The position numbers and the translations under genes were made by a program. The notes beneath the pieces were generated by a model that saw nothing but the letters and a program-made list of their open reading frames with translations, did no database searches and was not told the DNA's origin. From Phaeobacter sp. 22II1-1F12B (GTDB lineage Bacteria; Pseudomonadota; Alphaproteobacteria; Rhodobacterales; Rhodobacteraceae), in contig NZ_AQQP01000008.1 in NCBI RefSeq assembly GCF_002210165.1, positions 124,001 to 188,000 of the forward strand: DNA of 64,000 nt, in the 5' to 3' direction. Positions 1 to 7,452 of the stretch are shown here, in pieces. Position 1 is the first letter of the stretch; each line of letters starts with the position of its first letter.

Positions 1-202
1 GCAATTCAACTACGGCCAACAGGGTCTGACTATGGGCAAAGCCTTGCACCAGATTGAAAATATCCGCGCCCTCGCGACGCGAAATCGACCGGGTAAGGAG
101 GTTCTGCGCGGCCCATGCCTGAAAGCCGGGTTTTGCGATCAGCCGGTGGAGCCAGTTCGTGACGCTGCGTGGATTGCGGCCAGACCTGTCGGGCAAGTCC
201 AT
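1..202 (-). CDS. crtF: Hydroxyneurosporene O-methyltransferase, N-terminal part (cut by window edge)
   Basis: This is the first 67 codons of a leftward gene that runs off the left edge. The ATG at 202-200 lies 4 bases after the crtE stop, which is the expected place for crtF, so crtE and crtF are probably co-transcribed. The peptide begins MDLPDRSGRNPRSV and continues through a W-containing amphipathic stretch to RREGADIFNLVQGF, then HSQTLLAVVEL. That matches the N-terminal dimerisation region of CrtF-type SAM-dependent O-methyltransferases. The catalytic Rossmann domain lies outside the window. In the spheroidene pathway the full enzyme methylates the tertiary 1-hydroxyl of hydroxyneurosporene or demethylspheroidene at the membrane. 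The identification rests on the short N-terminal similarity and the conserved gene order. Confidence 0.85.
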   Translation of the reverse strand, partial: MDLPDRSGRNPRSVTNWLHRLIAKPGFQAWAAQNLLTRSISRREGADIFNLVQGFAHSQTLLAVVEL

Positions 203-206
203 CGCA

Positions 207-1076
207 TCAGGCTCGGTGGCGCGCCGGCATCGCGGGTGTCACCTTTTCCGAATAGGCGCGAACCATATGCGCAAGCGTGGCTTCGCCCGGGCAGGACGGA
301 ATCGACGCGATGGCCCCGGCAAGAATATCCCGGAGCCGGTCATACGCGCCCTGCATCCCGAGCGTGGCCACGGCATTTGGCCGTCCGTGCAGGTCATCCT
401 GACCTTGTGGCTTGCCCAGTGTTGTTTCATCGCAAAGCGCGTCACGCAGGTCATCGGCAACCTGAAAGGCCTCTCCGATCCGGTCGCCCAGCTCGTACCA
501 GGGTTCGGCTTCCTGCCCGGCGGCGATGGCGCCCATCTGGGTCGCGGCGATGAACAGGGCACCGGTTTTGGATCGGTGGTAGGCGGCGAGGTCGATGACC
601 TCTTCGCTTTCCCACCCTTGCCCGGCGCAGATACCGTTGGGCATGCCGCTGCACCGGGTCAGCGTCAGCAAAAGCTCGGCACCGCGTTCCGGATGGCTGA
701 CTGTTGCCCGGGCAAGTACCTCGAAGGCGAGGATGATGAGGCTGTCACCGGTCAGAACCGCAAGAGGTTCGGAAAAGGCGCAGTGAACCGAAGGCTTGCC
801 GCGCCGGAGGGCGGCATCGTCGAAACAGGGAAGGTCGTCATGTACGAGACTTGCACAGTGGATCAGTTCAAGTGCGGCCGCAGCATGATCCGTAAGCTGC
901 GGATGATCATCGCCGCAGGCTTTTGCGACCGAGACCAGAATGGTCGGACGTATGCGTGCTCCGCCCGGATGCGTGGCATATTCGAGACAAGTTGACAGTT
1001 TTCCGGGTGCGGCGGGGCCTCTGCTCAGGTTGATGGCCCGGGAAATGGCGGCGTTGATGCGGTCATCCAAGGGCAT
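207..1076 (-). CDS. crtE: Geranylgeranyl diphosphate synthase
   Basis: 289-residue trans-isoprenyl diphosphate synthase that extends farnesyl diphosphate with isopentenyl diphosphate to the C20 precursor of both carotenoids and the phytyl tail. The first aspartate-rich motif is at residues 80-86 (DDLPCFD) and the second at 208-212 (DDLRD); both bind Mg2+-diphosphate. A GGARIRP stretch near residue 38 fits the substrate-binding Lys/Arg region (here no Lys before R). The length equals that of purple-bacterial CrtE. It is divergent from crtD, with 85 bases between them that hold a PpsR-type site, and it is followed at once by crtF. Regulation by light and oxygen through PpsR/CrtJ is inferred from that site. 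Confidence 0.95.
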   Translation of the reverse strand: MPLDDRINAAISRAINLSRGPAAPGKLSTCLEYATHPGGARIRPTILVSVAKACGDDHPQLTDHAAAALELIHCASLVHDDLPCFDDAALRRGKPSVHCAFSEPLAVLTGDSLIILAFEVLARATVSHPERGAELLLTLTRCSGMPNGICAGQGWESEEVIDLAAYHRSKTGALFIAATQMGAIAAGQEAEPWYELGDRIGEAFQVADDLRDALCDETTLGKPQGQDDLHGRPNAVATLGMQGAYDRLRDILAGAIASIPSCPGEATLAHMVRAYSEKVTPAMPARHRA

Positions 1077-1114
1077 GTGGCCTCGCTATTCGTAATCAAT
1101 TTCTGACACTGCGG

Positions 1115-1132
1115 TGTAAATAATACTGGACA
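1115..1132. promoter_or_regulatory. PpsR/CrtJ-type operator between crtE and crtD
   Basis: The sequence is an exact TGT-N12-ACA site, with G before and C after it (GTGT...ACAC), in the 85-base divergent spacer. It sits 39 bases from the crtE start and 30 bases from the crtD start, so one bound repressor could act on both promoters. TGT-N12-ACA is the known recognition pattern of the aerobic photosynthesis repressor PpsR (CrtJ). A second small inverted repeat, ACAC-TGCG-GTGT, overlaps its left side at about 1106-1117. Confidence 0.8.
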
Positions 1133-1161
1133 CTTGCGTGTAACGAGTCAACTCTTCTTTA

Positions 1162-2664
1162 ATGGAGCTTTCGCATTCTCAGTTCGCAGGTAATCGGGTT
1201 GTCGTCATCGGCGCCGGTATTGGCGGGTTGGCCGCCGCGCTGCGTCTGGTTTCGGCCGGTTGCGATGTCACGCTGGGCGAACGGCACAGCGCGCCCGGTG
1301 GAAAGATGCGGGTGGTAGATACGCCCGTCGGACCCGTGGATGCCGGGCCGACCGTGCTTACGATGCGCAAGGTGTTCGACGACCTGTTTCAGGCGGCGAA
1401 TACGCGTCTGGACGACCATATCACCTTGATCCCGCAGGAGATGATCGCGCGGCATTTCTGGCCCGATGGGTCCAGCCTTGATCTGTTTTCGGATCAATCC
1501 CGCAGCTTCGAGGCCGTGCGTTCCTTTGCGGGTTTGAAAGACGCCGAGGCGTTCAATCTGTTCTGCGCCGACACGCGCCGTCTGTTCGCCGCTTTCGACG
1601 GGCCAATCATGCGATCGCAGCGCCCGTCGCTGCGGGGCATTTTGGGACATACGGTTTCCGATGTCGGTCTGGTGCCGATCATCTCGCCCCTTGCGACGCT
1701 GCATCAAAGCCTGACGCGGCGGTTTTCCGACCCGCGTCTCGTTCAACTTTTCGGGCGCTATGCGACCTATGTCGGCGGTGATCCGTATCGCGCGCCGGCA
1801 ATCCTGTCCCTGATCTGGCAGGCAGAAGCGTCGGGTGTATGGGCGGTCGAGGGCGGTATGCACAGGCTGGCCCTTGCGATCACCGAGCTTTGCCAAACCA
1901 ATGGCGTCAGGTTTCACTTCGACACGCAGGTCGACCGGATTGAGACCGGACCTTCGGGTGTTCGCGCTGTATTGCTTGAATCCGGGGCGCGCCTTGCCGC
2001 GGATACGATTGTTTTCAACGGTGACCCCCGGGCCCTCGCCTTGGGTCATCTTGGTGCGGACGCGGGTACGGCAGCCAAGACCACACTCACCGCGCCGCGC
2101 AGCCTGTCGGCCCGCGTCTGGAACTTTGCCGCGCAGTGTTCTGGGCCGGAGCTGGCGTTGCACAACGTGTTTTTCACAGAGCAGCCAAAGGCGGAATTCG
2201 ACGCGCTTCGGGATGGTCAAACGCCGGAATCGCCCACGCTTTACGTCTGTGCGCAGGATCGGGCGGGTTCGAACATGAACGGCCAACCGGAGCGGTTCGA
2301 GATCATCGCCAACGCCTCGCCGCTGACAGTTTCCGAACAGCCAGAACCGGAGTTTGATACATGCCGCAGGATCACTTTCAAGACGCTGGAACGGTTCGGG
2401 CTGCGCTTTGCTCCGGAACCGGGAGAGGGGGCGCTGACGACGCCAGCGGGGTTCGAGAGACTGTTCCCGGGAAGTGCGGGATCTCTCTACGGGCAGAGCC
2501 CGCGTGGCATGATGTCGACGTTTCGCCGCCCGCAGGCGCAGACATCGGTGCCCGGTCTCTATCTGGTGGGGGGCGGGGTGCATCCGGGAGCGGGTGTGCC
2601 GATGGCCGCGCTTTCCGCCCAGCACGCGGTCGAGGCGATCACGCAGGACCGCGCTTTGACCTGA
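1162..2664 (+). CDS. crtD: Hydroxy/methoxyneurosporene dehydrogenase (1-hydroxycarotenoid 3,4-desaturase)
   Basis: 500-residue FAD-dependent desaturase of the CrtI/CrtD family. It introduces the C3-C4 double bond in acyclic hydroxy- or methoxy-carotenoids. The N-terminal dinucleotide-binding motif VVVIGAGIGGLAAA is at residues 14-27. The family's C-terminal FAD signature is present as LYLVGGGVHPGAGVPM near residue 470. It is called CrtD rather than CrtI because it is divergent from crtE and runs into crtC, while a separate CrtI lies beside crtB. The stop codon overlaps the crtC reading frame, so crtD and crtC are probably one transcript. Confidence 0.93.
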   Translation: MELSHSQFAGNRVVVIGAGIGGLAAALRLVSAGCDVTLGERHSAPGGKMRVVDTPVGPVDAGPTVLTMRKVFDDLFQAANTRLDDHITLIPQEMIARHFWPDGSSLDLFSDQSRSFEAVRSFAGLKDAEAFNLFCADTRRLFAAFDGPIMRSQRPSLRGILGHTVSDVGLVPIISPLATLHQSLTRRFSDPRLVQLFGRYATYVGGDPYRAPAILSLIWQAEASGVWAVEGGMHRLALAITELCQTNGVRFHFDTQVDRIETGPSGVRAVLLESGARLAADTIVFNGDPRALALGHLGADAGTAAKTTLTAPRSLSARVWNFAAQCSGPELALHNVFFTEQPKAEFDALRDGQTPESPTLYVCAQDRAGSNMNGQPERFEIIANASPLTVSEQPEPEFDTCRRITFKTLERFGLRFAPEPGEGALTTPAGFERLFPGSAGSLYGQSPRGMMSTFRRPQAQTSVPGLYLVGGGVHPGAGVPMAALSAQHAVEAITQDRALT

Positions 2665-2696
2665 ACGTCCCGGCGAACGGGTATGCGTGGTGGTAC

Positions 2697-3575
2697 GTGG
2701 ACGGTATCAGCCACGATCAAAGCCGCGCGATTTCAGTGATCGGGTTTATCGGTTCGGTCTTTTCGCCGTGGTATGCCTGGTCGGGGCGTCGCGATCCCGC
2801 CAATCATTGCTGCATGAACGTGGCTACTTATGGCCCCGGCGGACGGTTTGCGATGACTGACCGGGGGCGGCAAGCCTTGTACAATACCTCGGACACACTG
2901 CGCGTTGGTCCTTCTTCGATGCGATGGAGCAATGGTGTTTTGGAAATCGAACTGGATGAAAAAGGGTCATTACCACGGCTTGGTCGGATCAAGGGGCGCG
3001 TCACCGTAACGCCATTGGCCGTGACGGAAGTCGAGATGCCGTTGACGCCGGATGGTGCCCACGTCTGGCGGCCTTTCGGACCAGGCGCAAAAATTGATGT
3101 GAGTCTGGAGGCCGAAGGCTGGCAGTGGCAGGGGGACGGCTATTTCGACGCAAACTTCGGGACGCGTGCGCTCGAACAGGATTTCGACAGGTGGAGCTGG
3201 GCGCGGTTCCCTCTAAAAGACGGCGCTGCCTGCTTTTACGAGGTCCAGCGGGTTGATGGCTCTTGCCTGAATAAAGCTGTCCGTTTTGACGATCATGGAA
3301 CCGTGCACGCGCTAGAAGTGCCAAGGGCAGGGCTTAGTCGTTCCCTTTGGTGGCTGGAACGGTCGGGATGGTGCGACGTGGGCAGCAATCCGAAACAGGT
3401 TATGCGCATGCTGGACGCGCCGTTCTACGACCGGTCCATGATACGCACCCGTATTGCCGGCAATATGGTGACCGGTGTGCATGAAACGCTTGATCTGAGA
3501 CGTTTCCGCTCTCGGGTGATCAAGGCGATGCTTGTCGTGCGGGTGCCAAGACGGGTGGGGTGGAAGGTCAGCTAG
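2697..3575 (+). CDS. crtC: Hydroxyneurosporene synthase (carotenoid 1,2-hydratase)
   Basis: CrtC adds water across the C1-C2 double bond of neurosporene. The protein has the recognisable family segments IGFIGSVFSPWYAWSGRRDP, NHCCMNVATYGPGG and a C-terminal Trp-rich half. The start is uncertain. The frame is open far upstream into crtD, but no ATG lies near the crtD stop. The family-like segment NGYAWWYVDG begins at 2676, before the first good candidate, GTG 2697. A second candidate, GTG 2736 (V-IGFIGSVF), gives 279 residues, close to the roughly 280 of Rhodobacter CrtC. The 3' end overlaps convergent tspO by 8 bases. Function is confident; the start is not. Confidence 0.88.
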   Translation: MDGISHDQSRAISVIGFIGSVFSPWYAWSGRRDPANHCCMNVATYGPGGRFAMTDRGRQALYNTSDTLRVGPSSMRWSNGVLEIELDEKGSLPRLGRIKGRVTVTPLAVTEVEMPLTPDGAHVWRPFGPGAKIDVSLEAEGWQWQGDGYFDANFGTRALEQDFDRWSWARFPLKDGAACFYEVQRVDGSCLNKAVRFDDHGTVHALEVPRAGLSRSLWWLERSGWCDVGSNPKQVMRMLDAPFYDRSMIRTRIAGNMVTGVHETLDLRRFRSRVIKAMLVVRVPRRVGWKVS

Positions 3576-4047
3576 GCGTTTGCGGGTTGCGTGCCACTTG
3601 CGGGTTACGCTGCCAGACCGAAAGGTTCAGGGCACCGGCAGTCGTGACCCATAAAAGGTAGGGCACGAACAAGAGCCCGGCGATGGTATCGATCTGGAAC
3701 AGGGCGATCATCGTGGCGGCGACGGCGATCCACAAACAGGAAAGCACCAGCATGCCTTCTCGGATGCGGTGCAATCCGAAGAACACCGGCGTCCAGAGAC
3801 AGTTCAGGGCAATCTGCAGGGCCCAAAAGGCCATGGCCAGACCGTTGTCCGGCAACATGGCTGCGCGGGCTCCGGCAATGGACATGAAGACATAGAGTGT
3901 TGTCCAGACGGTCGGGAATGCCCAATTCGGCGGTGTCCAGGATGGTTTGTCGAGGCCTTCATACCACGCGCCGGGTCTGAACGCGGCACCGGTTGCGCCC
4001 GCGCCCATGCAGGCGGCCAGAAAGACAAAGAACAAAATCCAGAACAT
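3568..4047 (-). CDS. tspO: Tryptophan-rich sensory protein TspO/MBR family
   Basis: 159-residue five-helix membrane protein, homologous to the mitochondrial benzodiazepine receptor. Visible family features are the WYEGLDKPSWTPPNWAFP segment after the first helix, the WTTLY motif, an ALQIALNCLWTPVFFG helix and a C-terminal helix ending in an LNLSVWQRN motif. In Rhodobacter sphaeroides TspO responds to oxygen and damps photosynthesis gene expression, probably by exporting tetrapyrrole intermediates. Finding it 5 bases downstream of crtB, and converging on crtC with an 8-base overlap, is the conserved arrangement. It probably shares the crtI-crtB transcript. Confidence 0.93.
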   Translation of the reverse strand: MFWILFFVFLAACMGAGATGAAFRPGAWYEGLDKPSWTPPNWAFPTVWTTLYVFMSIAGARAAMLPDNGLAMAFWALQIALNCLWTPVFFGLHRIREGMLVLSCLWIAVAATMIALFQIDTIAGLLFVPYLLWVTTAGALNLSVWQRNPQVARNPQTPS

Positions 4048-4052
4048 GTGGG

Positions 4053-5093
4053 TTATTTAAACCGGGCAGCGGATTCGACAAATGCGTTTTTGCGAGTGTT
4101 GTCGGTATGGGCCAGCTGGGCAAAGGCGGTGCAGAGCGTATCGCTCCATGAATGTGTCTTCACCGATGTTTCCGCTGCTGCATCGACCAGAAAGGCGGTC
4201 TCTGGCAGCGGCTTGGCGTAAAGGATGGAGGATTGCGGTGTGGCCGTGCTTGCAAGGCTCCGTGCCGCGGAAAGCCCGAGCCAGCCGATCTTTTGCGCGA
4301 TGCTCGTGCGTGCGCGCCGGGTGATCGAGTCATATCCATTGCCGCGGACGCGACCGCCAATACCGGCATAGATGTACCGGGCCGAAAAGATGCCGGCGCG
4401 GCAATCGAAAGGCAGGGCGCTGATGCCGGCCTCGGAGCGGGCATAGAGTGCATCGGCGTGGTCCAGCAGGCGCCGGATGAGGACCGCAGTCCGTTTGCTT
4501 GGGAGCGGGTTAGACAGAAAAGCGTCGGGATCGATGCCAAGCTCGTGTAACCAGTCGAGTGGCAGGTAGAGGCGGTTTTCCATCGCATCCTCGCCGACGT
4601 CCCGCGCGATATTTGTCAGCTGCATAGCAACACCCAGATCGCAGGCGCGGGCAAGGGCATCGCGGTCCCGGACCTGCATCAAGACGCACATCATGGCCCC
4701 GACCGATGCCGCAACCCGGGCGGCATAGCCGCTTAATTCGGATAGGGTCGTATACCGTCGCCCCATCGCATCCCAGGACAGACCTTCGAGCAAGGCCTCG
4801 GGCAAGGCGCGCGGCATTGCGTAATCTTCGACAATGGCGGCAAAGGCCCGGTCGGCCGCGAGATTGCGGGGCCGACCCTCGTAGACAAGTTCGAGCCGTT
4901 CGCGCAGGGACTGGACAGCCGCCGATTTTTCCAGTTGCAGATCGACCTGATCGTCGGCCAAACGACAAAAGGCGTAAAGCGCCAAAACCGGGTCGCGAAC
5001 CCGCGCAGGCAATAGGCTTGAGGCGGCATGGAATGACCGGGATCCGTGACGGATTGCCTCGCGGCAGTGGTCGATATCGCTGGGGTCTATCAT
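4053..5093 (-). CDS. crtB: Phytoene synthase
   Basis: 346-residue squalene/phytoene synthase family enzyme that condenses two geranylgeranyl diphosphates head to head into 15-cis-phytoene. The two Mg2+-binding aspartate motifs are at residues 47-51 (DDQVD) and 165-169 (DVGED, within NIARDVGED). SFHAASSLLP near residue 20 is the usual substrate-pocket start. The ATG overlaps the crtI stop as ATGA, so the two are translationally coupled. tspO follows after 5 bases. Confidence 0.95.
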   Translation of the reverse strand: MIDPSDIDHCREAIRHGSRSFHAASSLLPARVRDPVLALYAFCRLADDQVDLQLEKSAAVQSLRERLELVYEGRPRNLAADRAFAAIVEDYAMPRALPEALLEGLSWDAMGRRYTTLSELSGYAARVAASVGAMMCVLMQVRDRDALARACDLGVAMQLTNIARDVGEDAMENRLYLPLDWLHELGIDPDAFLSNPLPSKRTAVLIRRLLDHADALYARSEAGISALPFDCRAGIFSARYIYAGIGGRVRGNGYDSITRRARTSIAQKIGWLGLSAARSLASTATPQSSILYAKPLPETAFLVDAAAETSVKTHSWSDTLCTAFAQLAHTDNTRKNAFVESAARFK

Positions 5094-6640
5094 TTCACAC
5101 CTGCCATGGATGCATCGGGGACGAGTTTCGACAATACTTCAGCGCTTGAGATGACACCGGGCAGGCCAGCGCCCGGATGCGTGCCTGCGCCGACAAGGTA
5201 GAGGCCTTCTGCCTCTTCGCTGACGTTGTGAGGGCGGAACCACGCGCTTTGGAGGATACGCGGCTCGATCGAAAAACCGGAGCCGTAAGGGCTCAGGTAT
5301 CTGTCGCGAAAGGTTTCGGGGGTGAAGACCTTTGAGGCGTTCAGGTATTTAGCGAGACCGGGCAGCAATTGTTCTTCGAGCATGTCTTGGACACGGGCGC
5401 GATATGTCTCGGCCTTGGTCGACCAGTCGACGGGGTCATGATGTCCGAGATGGGGCACCGGGCTGAGGGCGTAGAATGTATCGCCTCCATCCGGCGCAAC
5501 GCTGGGATCGGTGACGCTTGGCCGGTGCACATAGAGACTCATGTCATCGGCAAGCTTGCCGCGCACAAAAATGTCGCGGACCAGCGACTTGTAGCGCGGA
5601 CCGTTCAGGATCGTGTGGTGGCCTGCATCGGGCCAGAGATCCCGTGTGTCGCGCGTGCCAAAATACCAGACGAAAAGCCCCATGCTCCAGCGTGACTTGG
5701 CAATCCGGTTATTGGTCCAGCGCGCCCGTTTGTGATGTCGCAGCAGGTGGCGATAGGTGTGGCCCGGGTCTGCGTTGGAGACGACGATGTCGGCATTGAC
5801 CAGCCTGCCGTTTTTCAGTCGGATACCGGTGGTCTTGTGGTCGCGCGTGATGATTTCATCCACCTCGGCACCCAAGTGTACCTGACCCCATTGCTTTTCG
5901 ATCACCCTGACCATCGCCGTGGCAATCGCCTCAACACCGCCAATCGCGTAGTGGACGCCAAAGGTTTTTTCGAGATGGCTGACCAGCGTGTAGATCGACG
6001 TCACATTGAACGGGTCGCCGCCGATAAAGAGCGGATGAAAGCTGAACGCCATCCGCAGTCTTGGATCGCGAAAGCATCGGGCGACATGGGCATAGACAGA
6101 TCGGTCGGCGCGAAGGCGGGCGAAGACCGGCAGAGCACGCAACAGATCGCTGATTTTATGCATCGACTGACGACCAAGCACTTCGAACCCATAGCTGTAA
6201 CGCGCGGCGCTTTCGCGCAGGAAGCGATCATAGCCTGCCACGTCCTGCGGCGACAGGCGGGCGATCTGTTCGCGCATCGCCTCCGTATCCTGACTGACCG
6301 AGAAACGGCTGCCGTCGGGCCATCTGATTTCGTAGAACGGGTCAAGCGAACGCAGGTCTACATCATTGCTGAAGCTGCGCCCGCAGGCTTTCCATAACTC
6401 TTCGAACAGGTGCGGGGCGGTCACGATTGTGGGGCCAAGATCAAACCGATGCCCGTTCTCGACCAATGCGGAGCCACGCCCGCCCGGGCCCTCAAGCCGG
6501 TCGAAGACGCTCACTCGATAGCCTTTCGCTCCCAGCCGCATTGCTGAAGCCAGCCCGCCCAGACCCGCGCCGATAATTACCGCGTGAGGTCTGTCTGCAA
6601 ACTGTGTCAGGTCGTGGAGAGAGGGTTCGAACCGCGTCAT
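5090..6640 (-). CDS. crtI: Phytoene desaturase (neurosporene-forming type)
   Basis: 516-residue FAD-dependent desaturase acting on phytoene at the membrane. The FAD motif AVIIGAGLGGLASAM is at about residues 19-33, followed by the family's EGPGGRGSALVENGHRFD region. The C-terminal motif LYLVGAGTHPGAGLPG is at about residues 480-495. A three-step, neurosporene-forming reaction is inferred from the presence of crtA, crtC, crtD and crtF, not from residues in the protein. It is divergent from crtA across a 116-base spacer with a PpsR-type site, and it heads the crtI-crtB-tspO operon. Confidence 0.95.
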   Translation of the reverse strand: MTRFEPSLHDLTQFADRPHAVIIGAGLGGLASAMRLGAKGYRVSVFDRLEGPGGRGSALVENGHRFDLGPTIVTAPHLFEELWKACGRSFSNDVDLRSLDPFYEIRWPDGSRFSVSQDTEAMREQIARLSPQDVAGYDRFLRESAARYSYGFEVLGRQSMHKISDLLRALPVFARLRADRSVYAHVARCFRDPRLRMAFSFHPLFIGGDPFNVTSIYTLVSHLEKTFGVHYAIGGVEAIATAMVRVIEKQWGQVHLGAEVDEIITRDHKTTGIRLKNGRLVNADIVVSNADPGHTYRHLLRHHKRARWTNNRIAKSRWSMGLFVWYFGTRDTRDLWPDAGHHTILNGPRYKSLVRDIFVRGKLADDMSLYVHRPSVTDPSVAPDGGDTFYALSPVPHLGHHDPVDWSTKAETYRARVQDMLEEQLLPGLAKYLNASKVFTPETFRDRYLSPYGSGFSIEPRILQSAWFRPHNVSEEAEGLYLVGAGTHPGAGLPGVISSAEVLSKLVPDASMAGVK

Positions 6641-6713
6641 GATAGAATCACACTAAAGTCGTCTACTCTGATTTACAATCTGTACGAAATTTCTTTCCAA
6701 ACCGCCAGCGGTG

Positions 6714-6731
6714 TGTCAGAAATAATTGACA
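6714..6731. promoter_or_regulatory. PpsR/CrtJ-type operator between crtI and crtA
   Basis: This is an exact TGT-N12-ACA site whose ends extend the symmetry to GTGTCA...TTGACAC. It lies 74 bases upstream of the crtI start and 25 bases upstream of the preferred crtA start. The right half contains TTGACA, which could double as a -35 element. PpsR/CrtJ control of crtA and crtI from the shared intergenic region is well established in Rhodobacter. Confidence 0.85.
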
Positions 6732-6756
6732 CATGGGAGGAAGGACCATTCAAGTC

Positions 6757-7452
6757 GTGACCCTGAGTTTCTTCCGGTTTGATCGCCGCTTGGCGAAAGT
6801 ATGGGCGCTGTGGATGATGGGCGCTGCGCGACTGCCCCTTTCGCACACCGCCGGGCTGCAGTTCTGGAAGCTTTGCGGCTCGGGGACGGATGAAGGGTTT
6901 ACGCCCGTTCCCAATACCTCGGTCTACGCCATTCTATGCGTCTGGCATGATCACCCTGCGGCGCAGCAGGGGCTTGCCCAGCCGGTCTTTTCCCGATTTC
7001 AGCGACGCGCTTTCGAGCATTGGACCGTGTTTCTTTCGCCTGTATTGGTGCGGGGGCAATGGTCTGGCACCAAGCCTTTTCGTGCAAGCGTTCCGCAAGA
7101 GCCGAGGGGGCCGATTGCGGTTCTGACGCGGGCCACCATCAGGCCGTCGATCGCGCTGAGGTTCTGGCGTCGCGTGCCCGGTATCAGTGCTGTCATCGGT
7201 GAGAATCGCGATGTCCTTTTCAAGATCGGTATCGGTGAGGTGCCTCTATTGCACCAAGTGACTTTTTCGATCTGGCCGGACCTTGTCAGCATGGCGGCTT
7301 TTGCAAGGGCAGACGGCCCCCATGCTCGGGCGATCAAGGCGGTCCGGGACAATAACTGGTTCCGCGAAGAGCTTTACGCGCGTTTTTCGATCATCGGCGA
7401 AAGCGGCACCTGGGGCGGGGGCAGCCCCCTGATTAGCAAGGCGGTCGCGTGA
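6757..7452 (+). CDS. crtA: Spheroidene monooxygenase
   Basis: CrtA oxygenates spheroidene at C2 to give spheroidenone, the keto-carotenoid that dominates under oxic conditions. The 231-residue protein starts VTLSFFRFDRR and shows FWRRVPGISA and IGIGEVPLLHQVTFSIW, typical of the CrtA family. I prefer GTG 6757 to the upstream in-frame ATG 6733. That ATG lies 2 bases from the PpsR-type site, and its first codons are a Shine-Dalgarno-like GGGAGGAAGG that would serve GTG 6757. The last bases overlap bchI, so crtA-bchI-bchD-bchO look like one operon. Confidence 0.92.
   Translation: MTLSFFRFDRRLAKVWALWMMGAARLPLSHTAGLQFWKLCGSGTDEGFTPVPNTSVYAILCVWHDHPAAQQGLAQPVFSRFQRRAFEHWTVFLSPVLVRGQWSGTKPFRASVPQEPRGPIAVLTRATIRPSIALRFWRRVPGISAVIGENRDVLFKIGIGEVPLLHQVTFSIWPDLVSMAAFARADGPHARAIKAVRDNNWFREELYARFSIIGESGTWGGGSPLISKAVA

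Noticed and set aside
159-995. 278-residue open frame on the + strand over crtE
   Set aside because: crtE on the opposite strand has both aspartate-rich motifs and the right length; the + frame shows no family signal.
1159-2625. 488-residue open frame antisense to crtD
   Set aside because: It mirrors a well-supported FAD enzyme, has Arg/His-rich composition and no domain. It is a GC-rich shadow frame.
2361-2696. In-frame upstream extension of crtC to ATG 2361
   Set aside because: It would overlap crtD by about 300 bases, and most of the extra residues have low-complexity Gly/Ala/Arg composition. Only the last few before 2697 look like CrtC.
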